Below, in pieces: positions 46,980-55,827 of a stretch of DNA of 64,000 bases; within the stretch, counting starts at the first letter, position 1; every line of letters begins with the position of its first letter. The translations under genes and the position numbers were made by a program. The notes below the pieces were generated by a model that saw nothing but the letters and a program-made list of their open reading frames with translations, did no database searches and was not told the origin of the DNA. Origin of the DNA: Alteromonadaceae bacterium 2753L.S.0a.02 (GTDB lineage: Bacteria; Pseudomonadota; Gammaproteobacteria; Pseudomonadales; Cellvibrionaceae); contig VISH01000001.1 in the NCBI GenBank assembly GCA_007827375.1, forward strand, positions 186,001-250,000, in the 5' to 3' direction.

Positions 46980-48477
46980 ATATCACCCTCTACAGGCCGC
47001 TACCTATCACTGCCCAAACTGCGACATCGACCACTGCGATCAGTGCATCGGTCGTTACGATAAATTTCACCAGGTTTGCTGCCACTTTTGTGGTCAAGCC
47101 ATGGAAATGCTCGGTACCGGCAGCACTGCGGTGCCTTTTTGGCGACGTTTGGAAGCCTCATTTCGCTACCCTCTGAATAAAGAGGCACTGCCCGTAATTT
47201 TGCTGATTTCGTTGGGCACTACGCTTATCACTGCGCTCGCCGCGTTTGCCCTGCCCTTAATCATTGTGTATCTCGCGCTTAACGGCGCCATGCTGAAATA
47301 TGCCATGCGCTGCCTGGAACACACCGCTGCAGGGGATATGAATGCCCCTTCACCCGGCGATGCCTATTCCGGCGGCCTGGACCTACTCGGCAAACTCATC
47401 ATTATTGTTGCGCTGCTCGCTGCGATAACATTTGTACTTGCGGCGTATGTGAGCCCAACCCTGGGCGGATTTTTCGGCATGCTGGTGATGCTCAGTTTGC
47501 CAGCCATGCTGATTCACTTCGCCCACAGCGAAGAAATTCTCGATACGCTCAACCCTGTGAACTGGTTGCGCCTCATCGGCGCTATTGGATTACCGTACGG
47601 TTTGCTGATCGCGTTCATTATGATCATGATGGGTTCAATTGGGGTAATTAGTGAATTGATCGGCAGTCGCTGGTCGATTCTCGGCACGGCGCTGGAAGCT
47701 ATTGTTAGCAACTATTACACCGTTGTGCTGTTTCATATGATGGGCTACATGTTGTTCCAGTATCAAGACAAACTCGGATTCAGCGCACGCGCCAGCGATA
47801 CAGAAAACGAACGCTCAGCACTGCAATTACTCAATGCAAAAGTCGATGTAAATCTAAAAGAAGGCGACTACAACACAGTTGTGCAATGCTTCAACGAAGG
47901 ACTGAAAACGTTTCCAAACGATAAACCACTCGCCAAGCATTTTTTTGAATTCAGCACAGCGACACGAAATAAGCCGCTCATTACGCAAAGCGCAGAACAC
48001 TATTTAAATTTACTGTGTAAAAACCACGAATACGATAGCTTGAATGCCGCATTTACCGCAGCCAGTCGCATTCACGCGGGCTTATTACCAAAAGCTCCTG
48101 CGGTAAGATTGCAACTCGCAAAAATGTCTCAAGCAAAAGGCGACGCTAAAACAGCGGTACGCCTTCTCAATGGCTTACATAAACAAGCACCGCAATTTTC
48201 GGAATTAGCAGAGGTATTTAGCGTATTAGCACAGGCATTGACAGATTTGGGCTTAAAAGCGCAGGCAGACAAATGTCGTACTCAAGCCACCAAATTGAGA
48301 AAATCGACTACAGAAAAAGTACCAAAAGAAAGTGTTAACGAGCGATTTTCGGCACGCGACCTTACTACAAAAGTACCGCAAGCGGCCGCGGATAAACCGC
48401 AGAACGTACCTGAGAAAATCGCTGAGCCAGCAACTCAAGAACCGGAAGATTTGCCGCCTATTGAGTTCAAACTGTAA
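46966..48477 (+). CDS. zinc-finger, multi-helix membrane and TPR-like protein
   Basis: A 503-residue protein in three parts. The first 43 residues form a B-box-like zinc finger (C4, H7, C16, C19, C24, C27, H35, C38/C39, C42). A DUF4013-like membrane part (about 70-265) has six or so helices. The rest is helical, with TPR-like pairs (about 280-440), and ends in a charged Pro/Glu-rich tail. Coupled to the rhomboid gene, so it may bind the protease or its substrate. Inner membrane; function unknown. Confidence 0.75.
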   Translation: MEYCKYHPLQAATYHCPNCDIDHCDQCIGRYDKFHQVCCHFCGQAMEMLGTGSTAVPFWRRLEASFRYPLNKEALPVILLISLGTTLITALAAFALPLIIVYLALNGAMLKYAMRCLEHTAAGDMNAPSPGDAYSGGLDLLGKLIIIVALLAAITFVLAAYVSPTLGGFFGMLVMLSLPAMLIHFAHSEEILDTLNPVNWLRLIGAIGLPYGLLIAFIMIMMGSIGVISELIGSRWSILGTALEAIVSNYYTVVLFHMMGYMLFQYQDKLGFSARASDTENERSALQLLNAKVDVNLKEGDYNTVVQCFNEGLKTFPNDKPLAKHFFEFSTATRNKPLITQSAEHYLNLLCKNHEYDSLNAAFTAASRIHAGLLPKAPAVRLQLAKMSQAKGDAKTAVRLLNGLHKQAPQFSELAEVFSVLAQALTDLGLKAQADKCRTQATKLRKSTTEKVPKESVNERFSARDLTTKVPQAAADKPQNVPEKIAEPATQEPEDLPPIEFKL

Positions 48478-48912
48478 TTTTGGCGCTATATGTTACATAC
48501 CGTCACCACAACAGCGGTTGCGGTGCAACAACAATGCAAACAAACTCTTTATAATGGCGACCACGCTACAGTGACACGACATGCGCTGTGTCGCTGACAA
48601 GTAATAGATTTACCGTGTATTAAAAAGTAATGGATTTTTTAATACACGAGCTCGCAAAAAACACTCACAGAATTTGCACCTGCTACTTTAGAGGCTGACT
48701 CAAGTCGTTTGAATTCAAGCTGCGCGTTGGACTGATATTGCGCCCAACGCGCGGCTTGTTTCATGCAATGTAAGACGTATCTACCGCCTCATGACAGAGT
48801 TGTACGGCTCAATTGTGCAGATGCAAGGATTTACGTCGCCACTGTTTATACGTTTTAAATAGAATTTATCGCCAGATAAATTCTCGGAGTTTAGACCAAA
48901 CAGGTGATATCC
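48478..48912. other. intergenic region with two hairpins
   Basis: No gene. CGTGTATTAAAAA and TTTTTTAATACACG (48614-48648) form an AT-rich stem of 12-13 bp that may be a terminator. GCGCGTTGG and CCAACGCGC (48722-48752) form a perfect 9-bp GC-rich stem without a T run. The right part should hold the promoter of the following ABC gene. Confidence 0.45.
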
Positions 48913-49899
48913 ATGGCGAATTTTCCACCGGACTTTCTCAAGAACCCCAACACCTCAAAACCCCAAACACCGGAATTACTCCTCGGCGCTGAAGGCATAT
49001 ATAAAACCTACCGCAGTGGCCACCAAACTGTGAATGCTCTCAGCGACATTAATTTAAAACTCAGCAGTAATGAAATCTTGGGGATATTCGGCCCAGAGGG
49101 TTCAGGAAAATCCACTTTAATACATATACTTGAGGGCATTTGTAGCGCAGATAAAGGCCGTACTCAAATCTATGGCGATATCCCCAGCGCCGGGATTTCC
49201 AGTCACCGCGTGAAATCACGCTTGGGCGTCACCATTCAAAATACCACGCTGCCACCGCTGTTAAAGGTTAACGAACTTCTTGAATTTAAATGCGCCTTAC
49301 ACAGTTCTGATCTAAGCCGTCAGAAACTTTTAAGCTCTCTGCAAATAACAGAGTGCCTCCATACTCAATACTGCGATTTATCCGAAAGCGAACGGCAACG
49401 CGTAATACTTGCGATGACCCTACTGAGCAACCCCAAGCTGTTATTCCTCGACGAACCCAGTCGCGCCCATCAGGAAGAAATACGCCAAGTCCTGTGGAAC
49501 ACTCTGGAACAACATAAAACGCAAAGCGGTGGCGCAATTTTACTGGCAACCAACAACGCACAAGAGGCTGCGCAGTTATGTGATAAGGTGCTGCTGCTCG
49601 ATAAAGGCCGCGCAATTGGCGCCGGTAACCCGCAAACATTAATCGCTACACACTGCCCCCAAACCTTACTGCAATTCAGGCTCCACGCCAGCGTAATAAT
49701 TCCCAAGCTCCAGGAAATACCGCACCTCCAATGGCACAAAAACGACGCTGAAACCTTGCTGGTACAGGTACAATGTGAAGATGTCGATAACACCATATAC
49801 AGCATCATGCACACCGCCGTGAGCCACAATGTGAGAGTGAGCGGCATTAAGGTTATTCCCAAAACACTGGACGACGTCCACGAAAAACTCAGGCAATAA
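48913..49899 (+). CDS. orphan ABC transporter ATP-binding protein
   Basis: A 328-residue ATPase. Walker A is GPEGSGKST (60-68). The signature is LSESERQR (156-163) rather than LSGGQ. Walker B ends LLFLDEPS (D180, E181), and an ABC-2-type C-terminal extension follows the nucleotide domain. No permease gene is adjacent. The glutamate-for-glycine change at the signature occurs in some ABC-2 importers/exporters, but here the sequence is degenerate and activity is uncertain. Membrane-associated. Confidence 0.85.
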   Translation: MANFPPDFLKNPNTSKPQTPELLLGAEGIYKTYRSGHQTVNALSDINLKLSSNEILGIFGPEGSGKSTLIHILEGICSADKGRTQIYGDIPSAGISSHRVKSRLGVTIQNTTLPPLLKVNELLEFKCALHSSDLSRQKLLSSLQITECLHTQYCDLSESERQRVILAMTLLSNPKLLFLDEPSRAHQEEIRQVLWNTLEQHKTQSGGAILLATNNAQEAAQLCDKVLLLDKGRAIGAGNPQTLIATHCPQTLLQFRLHASVIIPKLQEIPHLQWHKNDAETLLVQVQCEDVDNTIYSIMHTAVSHNVRVSGIKVIPKTLDDVHEKLRQ

Positions 49900-49990
49900 G
49901 TTATTCACTTCCCACCGAACCCAAGCCAGCTACAAAATTGCCTACTTTTATGTTACAACGCGGCAGCTAACTATATGTGCTGCCGTATCT

Positions 49991-51037
49991 ATGACTCCCT
50001 TCGCAAAAAAACTTCTCGCCTGGTTCGACCTACACGGCCGTAAAAACCTGCCGTGGCAACACCCTATTACCCCTTATCGGGTTTGGGTATCTGAAATTAT
50101 GTTGCAACAAACCCAGGTAGAAACTGTAATCCCCTATTTCGAACGTTTCCTGACAAACTTTAAGAATGTTAAGAAACTGGCAGAGGCGCCGCTGGACGAA
50201 GTACTGCATCTATGGACTGGGCTCGGGTACTACGCCCGTGCACGCAATCTTCACAAGTGCGCGCAACAGGTGGTCACTGAATTCGGCGGAGAATTTCCGC
50301 AAACCTTGGAAGAATTACAAGAGCTACCAGGCATCGGCCGATCCACTGCTGCCGCTATTGCCAGTATTGCGTATCAACAACCCACGGCAATTCTTGATGG
50401 CAATGTTAAAAGAGTGTTGGCGCGCCTGTACGCGGTAGCCGGCTGGCCGGGTAAGACTGAGGTACTGAACATCTTATGGGAGCATGCCGAAACGAATATG
50501 CCCAAAACCCGTTGTCGCGATTACACGCAGGCGATTATGGACCTGGGTGCCAGTTTGTGTAGCCGCAGTCGACCGCAATGCCCTGCCTGTCCCGTATCGA
50601 ATTTATGTCAGGCGTACAAAACTGGCACCCCCGCAGATTACCCCGGCAAAAAGCCCGCGAAAACGAAGCCCATAAAAAGTGTCCAAATGCTAATTATTTG
50701 CGATGCTAAAGGCCAGGTGCTGCTTGAGCAGCGCCCACCATCGGGCATATGGGGCGGGCTGTGGAGCTTCCCAGAACTCGAAATTAATGATTCAGCGTGC
50801 GATTATGTCGAGAGCCGTATTGGCAGAGTCGCTTCACAGGAAAACTGGCATCCCTTGCGGCACACTTTCAGCCACTACCACCTGGATATTCACCCACGAC
50901 TTATTCATCTGCAATCACAGCACACCAAAATTGCTGAAGGTCGGGAAAACTTGTGGTACAGCCTGCAGCAACCGCAGAATCTCGGCTTGGCGGCTCCGGT
51001 AAAAGGTTTGCTCGACAAGCTGGGAACTCTCATCTAA
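49991..51037 (+). CDS. mutY: A/G-specific adenine DNA glycosylase
   Basis: A 348-residue base-excision enzyme that removes adenine opposite 8-oxoguanine. The helix-hairpin-helix is LPGIGRSTAAAIAS, followed by the catalytic Asp in the GNVKRVLARL-DYTQAIMDLGASLC section. The iron-sulphur ligands are in CSRSRPQCPACPVSNLC (C-x6-C-x2-C-x5-C). The C-terminal Nudix-like domain recognises the oxidised guanine. Followed 30 bases later by yggX, the usual E. coli neighbour. Confidence 0.96.
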   Translation: MTPFAKKLLAWFDLHGRKNLPWQHPITPYRVWVSEIMLQQTQVETVIPYFERFLTNFKNVKKLAEAPLDEVLHLWTGLGYYARARNLHKCAQQVVTEFGGEFPQTLEELQELPGIGRSTAAAIASIAYQQPTAILDGNVKRVLARLYAVAGWPGKTEVLNILWEHAETNMPKTRCRDYTQAIMDLGASLCSRSRPQCPACPVSNLCQAYKTGTPADYPGKKPAKTKPIKSVQMLIICDAKGQVLLEQRPPSGIWGGLWSFPELEINDSACDYVESRIGRVASQENWHPLRHTFSHYHLDIHPRLIHLQSQHTKIAEGRENLWYSLQQPQNLGLAAPVKGLLDKLGTLI

Positions 51038-51067
51038 CTCACACTGATAAACATCACGGGAATTCGC

Positions 51068-51349
51068 ATGACTCGCACCGTACACTGCCGCAAATACCAA
51101 CGCGAACTCGAGGGGCTGGCAATGCCACCATTGCCAGGAGCCAAAGGGCAAGATATTTATAACAACATTTCCAAGCAGGCTTGGCAGGAATGGTTACAAC
51201 ACCAGACCATGCTCATTAATGAAAAAAAATTAAATTTGATGGATATGACTGCGCGTACTTATTTGAGTGATCAAATGGATAAATTTTTTCGCGGCGAAAA
51301 TTACGACAACGCAGACGGTTATGTACCCCCTGCGTCGCAAGACGAATAA
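51068..51349 (+). CDS. yggX: Fe(2+)-trafficking protein YggX
   Basis: A 93-residue member of the YggX family, cytoplasmic, protecting iron-sulphur proteins from oxidative damage. MTRTVHCRKYQRELEGLAMPPLPGAKGQDIYNNIS contains the conserved Cys7. The rest is helical and of normal length. Co-directional with mutY, whose product has an iron-sulphur cluster. Confidence 0.95.
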   Translation: MTRTVHCRKYQRELEGLAMPPLPGAKGQDIYNNISKQAWQEWLQHQTMLINEKKLNLMDMTARTYLSDQMDKFFRGENYDNADGYVPPASQDE

Positions 51350-51361
51350 AATCTGACAGTT

Positions 51362-51388
51362 AAAAAAACCGCCCCACTGGGGCGGTTT
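51362..51388 (+). terminator. terminator after mutY-yggX
   Basis: AAACCGCCCC and GGGGCGGTTT form a perfect 10-bp stem with ACT loop, with runs of A before and T-rich sequence after it. Confidence 0.9.
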
Positions 51389-51936
51389 ATCGGCCACATT
51401 CAGCAACTTCCTTTTTATTGGGTAATCTTCCATAGTTTTTTTCGCTTAAAGTGGGCTGGCATTACATACCTGCAAGCAGGCTTATAAGGCGGATAACACC
51501 ATCTCCGCACACAATTAAAGTCAAAATATCCACGACTTTATCTCCTCAGCTGTAGTAGTGATCACTGCGCGCATTAATCTGAAAAAACACGACAAACGCG
51601 AGTGCATTTCCACGCTGCCAGCACGCCCCCAAAAAGCCGTGGCGCTTCACAACAACAACGTGTTAAGCACATGTTATTTGCGTCGGAGAAAGAAAGATTC
51701 GTTTAGAAAAAGTGAAATAAACATTGTTTTTATTCGCTAAACATAATTAAAAAAACAGGTTTATTGAGCTCACTGCGATAAAATTAGAAAAAGTAAAAAC
51801 ACTTAAAGTAGAAATAAATCCCGACAAACATTGATACATTTTATTTTCAAATTTTAAATGTATAAATATTTGCCTTTGAATCACAACGCGAATATGGCAG
51901 TCTTGTGTGCGACCATGGAAAATTCAGGACTCTCAC
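51389..51936. other. AT-rich intergenic region upstream of the GH12 gene
   Basis: About 550 bases without a supported gene. It is AT-rich from about 51,700 to 51,880, unlike the coding surroundings. I see no perfect inverted repeat long enough to name as an operator. It probably holds the promoter for the GH12 gene. Confidence 0.4.
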
Positions 51937-52773
51937 ATGCACAATAAAAAACTTTCTATCTGTGCGATATTCTGCTGTATCGCGCTGGCCTTAAAAGTAC
52001 ACTCAGAAACAAAGCAGCTAAACTGTGAACCGTTTAGCGCAACCCAAACTCCCATAGGCGACTTTCAAAACAACGTTTGGAACCAGCAGGCCGCTGGAGA
52101 CTTCAAATGGCGGCAATGTGTGCTAAAAAAACAAACATCGCAGGGTACGAAATATGGCTGGAGCTGGCAGTGGCCACCCAAAGGCACAGAGGTTTATGCG
52201 CAACCCCAGGTCACTTTGGGTCAGACACCCTGGGTTGGTCACAAAACCCCTTACCCGGGTTACCCCATTAGCCTTGCCTCCCTAAACTCACTCTCCGTTA
52301 GTTACCAAACCGAAACTAACAGCAATGGCGCATACAACTTGGCAACCACGTTTTGGATAACAAGCGCCAACAATATTCCTACGATTGCTCATAAAGAGAG
52401 CATTGCCGCAGAACTTATGGTTTGGACTTACGCCAGCCCAGGGTTTTACAATCATCCCGCCGGAAAAAAAGTGGCGGAAATGCTCGCCTCAGGTGAAAAT
52501 TGGGAGGTTTGGGTGCAGCAAAATTGGCACGACACCTCCGGCGTGCAAAACAATCGCTGGGTTTATATCGCATTCCGCAGTAAATCCAATCGTTTTTCCG
52601 CAGACTATGACGCAACAGCAATGATCAATTTCGCCGTTGAGCGGGGTTATCTAAAACGCAATTTATACATCGCAGACATTCAATTGGGTAACGAAGTGAT
52701 GAGCGGTACGGGCGAAACCTGGGTCGACAAATTTGCTGTCAGCATAAACGGGAAGTTGGCACGATCCCTGTAA
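51937..52773 (+). CDS. glycoside hydrolase family 12 protein (endoglucanase/xyloglucanase)
   Basis: A 278-residue secreted enzyme. Signal MHNKKLSICAIFCCIALALKVHS. The GH12 hallmark AAELMVWTY contains the presumed nucleophile E159. The other, IQLGNEVMSGTGE, contains the presumed acid/base E253. NNVWNQQ at residues 45-51 and the tryptophan-rich WSWQWPP strand fit the cellulose-binding cleft. It hydrolyses beta-1,4-glucan or xyloglucan outside the cell. No carbohydrate-binding module is attached. Supports a plant-polymer-degrading lifestyle. Confidence 0.88.
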   Translation: MHNKKLSICAIFCCIALALKVHSETKQLNCEPFSATQTPIGDFQNNVWNQQAAGDFKWRQCVLKKQTSQGTKYGWSWQWPPKGTEVYAQPQVTLGQTPWVGHKTPYPGYPISLASLNSLSVSYQTETNSNGAYNLATTFWITSANNIPTIAHKESIAAELMVWTYASPGFYNHPAGKKVAEMLASGENWEVWVQQNWHDTSGVQNNRWVYIAFRSKSNRFSADYDATAMINFAVERGYLKRNLYIADIQLGNEVMSGTGETWVDKFAVSINGKLARSL

Positions 52774-52804
52774 TACGTAGCTCAACTAAGCCCATGGAGA
52801 CACC

Positions 52805-53710
52805 ATGAAAATTGCCATTGTAGGATTGGGAAAGGTCGGCTCGAGTCTCGCGTTTCTGTTATCACAACAGGGGATTGCCAATGAGCTTATGCTCGTAGGC
52901 AGAACTCGAGACAGCGTTATGGGAGACGTGCTGGACTTGCGCCACGGTCAGCTGTTTGTCGAGACACCCTGCAAGATTTCCGCGGGTGAGCTGCCCGACA
53001 CCCGAGGCTCAGATATCATCGCCATTTGTGCCTCGGTACCCATGGCACCCAGCATGCAAAATCGCCTTGAACTGGCGCCCGCAAATGTCGCCTTGCTGAA
53101 AGACATGATACCCACCATCGCACAACATTCGCCGACGGCCAAAATTGTGCTGGTATCCAATCCGGTGGATGTGCTGGTTTATTTCACTTTGGAATTCAGT
53201 GGGTTCAGCGCGAATCAGGTGATGGGTACCGGTACGCTGGTGGATTCTGCGCGATTTCGTCAATTACTTGCAGACGAAATACGCATCCATGCGGAAGATA
53301 TTCGCGCATATATTCTGGGTGAGCACGGTGAAAGTCAGTTCCCCGCCATGAGCTGTGCCGACGCCGGCGGCGAACCCATCGACGACACTCCCCACCGCTG
53401 GGAGTTGTTTCGGCAGGCCTCACGCGCCGGATTCGACGTCTTCAAATACAAAGGCTACACCAACTATGCCATCGCTCTTGCTGCGGCCGATATCATTCAA
53501 TGCATCGCCAAGGACACCAAACACACCATGCCGATCAGTTTAAAAACGGATGGCTATTTGGGCGTGAGTGATGTGTGCTTGAGCCTGCCAGCGGTTGTCG
53601 GCGGCAATGGCATAGAGCGTGTACTGCACCCCTCTTTAAATGAGCGGGAGCGCGAGCTTTTCCACAACAGCGCGCAAATTATTCGCAATACCATAGCGGC
53701 AGTGAGATAG
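52805..53710 (+). CDS. lactate/malate dehydrogenase-family protein
   Basis: A 301-residue NAD-dependent 2-hydroxyacid dehydrogenase. GLGKVGSS is the dinucleotide fold. R87 (NRLELA), R150 (SARFR) and H174 (GEHGESQ) match the catalytic residues of the family. The position that separates lactate (Gln) from malate (Arg) enzymes is Met80 here. The substrate is therefore not decided by sequence. ATG 52805 is preceded by ATGGAGA. Cytoplasmic. It follows the GH12 gene by 31 bases, but a metabolic link is not clear. Confidence 0.85.
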   Translation: MKIAIVGLGKVGSSLAFLLSQQGIANELMLVGRTRDSVMGDVLDLRHGQLFVETPCKISAGELPDTRGSDIIAICASVPMAPSMQNRLELAPANVALLKDMIPTIAQHSPTAKIVLVSNPVDVLVYFTLEFSGFSANQVMGTGTLVDSARFRQLLADEIRIHAEDIRAYILGEHGESQFPAMSCADAGGEPIDDTPHRWELFRQASRAGFDVFKYKGYTNYAIALAAADIIQCIAKDTKHTMPISLKTDGYLGVSDVCLSLPAVVGGNGIERVLHPSLNERERELFHNSAQIIRNTIAAVR

Positions 53711-53725
53711 CGCAATCGCCAACGA

Positions 53726-54850
53726 TCACATTTGCAGCGGCAGGGTAAGCGGGCCGTCACGCCGATCACCGAAACTTATATTGAGCTCTGCCGACAATGT
53801 CAGGCCCGACATATCCAGCGTATGCGTTCGGCCCTCTACAACAGTCACAGCTTGAGCTGAGGGCAGATGCGAAATTAACGCGTCGACCATTATTTTTCGA
53901 AAACACAGTTCCAGTAAAGTCGCTTTACCAGATTCAACAATTAACAAACCCCGCGTTGACGATAGTTTTTCTGCTTGGGAACACGCCACCGCATCGACAA
54001 TGGCAGACTGTTGTGCAGCGTCAAAATAGAGCACTGGGTTCTTTTCCAGGTTGATCAGCAGGTTACTGTTTGAATCGTTTTCAACCAACAGAGTTACGCG
54101 ATAGCTATTTTCGGAGTATTCCGTCATTTCGACAAAACGCGCACTGAGCGGACTAGCCTGTGCACTCCATGTAAAATTTATAGCGCAGGCAAAGATTAAA
54201 CAAACAACTAACGCGAAGAGTTTTAGGTAGTCGAACCAGCGGAGCTGGAGCTCACACTTTGCCAAGGCCTTCAACAAAAGGCTCATCCCTAAATAAAAAA
54301 CAAATGCAACATAACTGTACAAAAAAATGCCCGCTACCCATTTAAAATAGGGCAAGGTTCCCGATAGCATGCCGGAAAATACCTGTAGTACAAAGCTCAG
54401 CACCACCAGTACAACTAAAGCACTTACACCAAAAAAGCCAATAAAATAAAACAACAACTGGCTGCAGTTCGCCTTGTTCTCAGCACTTAAAGGAGGCAGC
54501 AAGTAGCGCGAGACACCTCCCGCAACCAGCGCGATAAGAAATACCGGCAGGCTGTAATTCAGAAATGAAACCAAATTGAAGTCTGCTACCTCGGCCAACA
54601 TCTGATAATTAATGCTGGTTAAACCCCGCACCAATGTTTGCCCTAAAAAACCGAGTAACACAGCACTGGCAAACAAAAATGTTTTTGGCGTAAGTATTTT
54701 TAACGATTGATGATTATCAAATACAGCATCGACCACTAAAGATTGTCGTACTGCCAAAAACCAAAAACTGGTAGCAAACCTGGTTGCGAATCGAAGAACG
54801 CCCGCTATGATTTGCTCAATCTGTTCAGAAAGCGGTTCATTTTCAGCCAT
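53726..54850 (-). CDS. membrane protein of unknown function, paired with lipase
   Basis: A 374-residue protein with five or six transmembrane segments between about residues 50 and 230 (e.g. TFLFASAVLLGFLGQTL, LLFYFIGFFGVSALVVLVVLSFVLQVF). The C-terminal 150 residues are soluble and beta-rich, with two cysteines. No known domain recognised; the Yip1-like membrane arrangement is only a guess. Starts 2 bases after the lipase stop, so they form an operon. A membrane partner or folding aid of the lipase is possible. Confidence 0.7.
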   Translation of the reverse strand: MAENEPLSEQIEQIIAGVLRFATRFATSFWFLAVRQSLVVDAVFDNHQSLKILTPKTFLFASAVLLGFLGQTLVRGLTSINYQMLAEVADFNLVSFLNYSLPVFLIALVAGGVSRYLLPPLSAENKANCSQLLFYFIGFFGVSALVVLVVLSFVLQVFSGMLSGTLPYFKWVAGIFLYSYVAFVFYLGMSLLLKALAKCELQLRWFDYLKLFALVVCLIFACAINFTWSAQASPLSARFVEMTEYSENSYRVTLLVENDSNSNLLINLEKNPVLYFDAAQQSAIVDAVACSQAEKLSSTRGLLIVESGKATLLELCFRKIMVDALISHLPSAQAVTVVEGRTHTLDMSGLTLSAELNISFGDRRDGPLTLPLQM

Positions 54851-54852
54851 TG

Positions 54853-55647
54853 CTATCTCGAATTTTCACATGGCGGTAGTTCACTGACAGCAGCCCCCAT
54901 CAGCAGTGCTCGAAATAGCACCCAGGAACAATCTTTTTCATCACGAGGCTGTACTATTTTTAGGTGATCGCCCTGTATGAAGTGGGTGTAATCTCCTTGC
55001 GTTTCATGATCAATCGGCGCCGTGGGGTCTTGATAGCCAAAGATATTAACCCTTTCTATATTTTGAATGGCTGGCAATGCCGTTGCGGTTCGCCAACTGC
55101 GATTAATACGGGCGATATGTTGAATATTAAAAACATCTCTACTAAGAGAAGGAAGAAAAAACCAGGCAACGCGGGCACCCAGTTTCTCAAAAACCGATAT
55201 GGCAAAGGTATTCGTTTCCAGGGGAGTCCCAAAAGTTATAACTTTATCGGGCAATACCCGTTGCGCTTCGGGAAGGTTCGCTTCGCGAATAAGTGCCCGC
55301 TTGATCATCATCCCCCCCAAGCTGTGACCGACGTAAACCACCTTGTCGTAACCAACACGATAACGTGACACCAAACTTTTTAATTGCGCGACATTTTCAT
55401 CAAAATTCAGCGCCTTCGGAGAGTAATAATGCAGGTAATCCACCGACTCAAGCTCTGCGTCCTGGCGAAGTAATTTAATCATGCTTTGCCAAGTATCTTT
55501 GCCTCCCAGACCCGCAACAAATACCACCAGAGTGTGGCCTCTTTCGCCGTTTATTACATACTTGTAGTCGCTCTCGAGCGGTGAATCACAGGCCGTCAAA
55601 CTTGCAAGCACCACCAAGTACTGGAATAACCGCAAATACCTGAACAT
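54853..55647 (-). CDS. alpha/beta-hydrolase (lipase-like) lipoprotein
   Basis: A 264-residue lipoprotein. MFRYLRLFQYLVVLASLTAC has the lipobox Cys at residue 20. The hydrolase domain has the oxyanion segment VVFVAGLGGKDTW and the nucleophile S109 in VGHSLGGMM. Asp and His of the triad are further on; the His is probably in the region TQGDYTHF. Anchored in a membrane facing the periplasm or outside. Esterase or lipase activity is expected, substrate unknown. Upstream gene of a two-gene operon. Confidence 0.85.
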   Translation of the reverse strand: MFRYLRLFQYLVVLASLTACDSPLESDYKYVINGERGHTLVVFVAGLGGKDTWQSMIKLLRQDAELESVDYLHYYSPKALNFDENVAQLKSLVSRYRVGYDKVVYVGHSLGGMMIKRALIREANLPEAQRVLPDKVITFGTPLETNTFAISVFEKLGARVAWFFLPSLSRDVFNIQHIARINRSWRTATALPAIQNIERVNIFGYQDPTAPIDHETQGDYTHFIQGDHLKIVQPRDEKDCSWVLFRALLMGAAVSELPPCENSR

Positions 55648-55827
55648 ATTTATTAAGCCTGGAAGCAGTAGATATACCTTCAGAATAGCGCAGACCGCTC
55701 ACGCTGGGAATTTTGACAGTCTATGCCACATAAGACAAAATCAAAAGTCAGGGAGCCTCTGCCACTCGGTTCAAGCAATAATTTTGAGCTCACCGTTTTC
55801 CACCGCTGAAGAAAAAGGACAGCAGAC

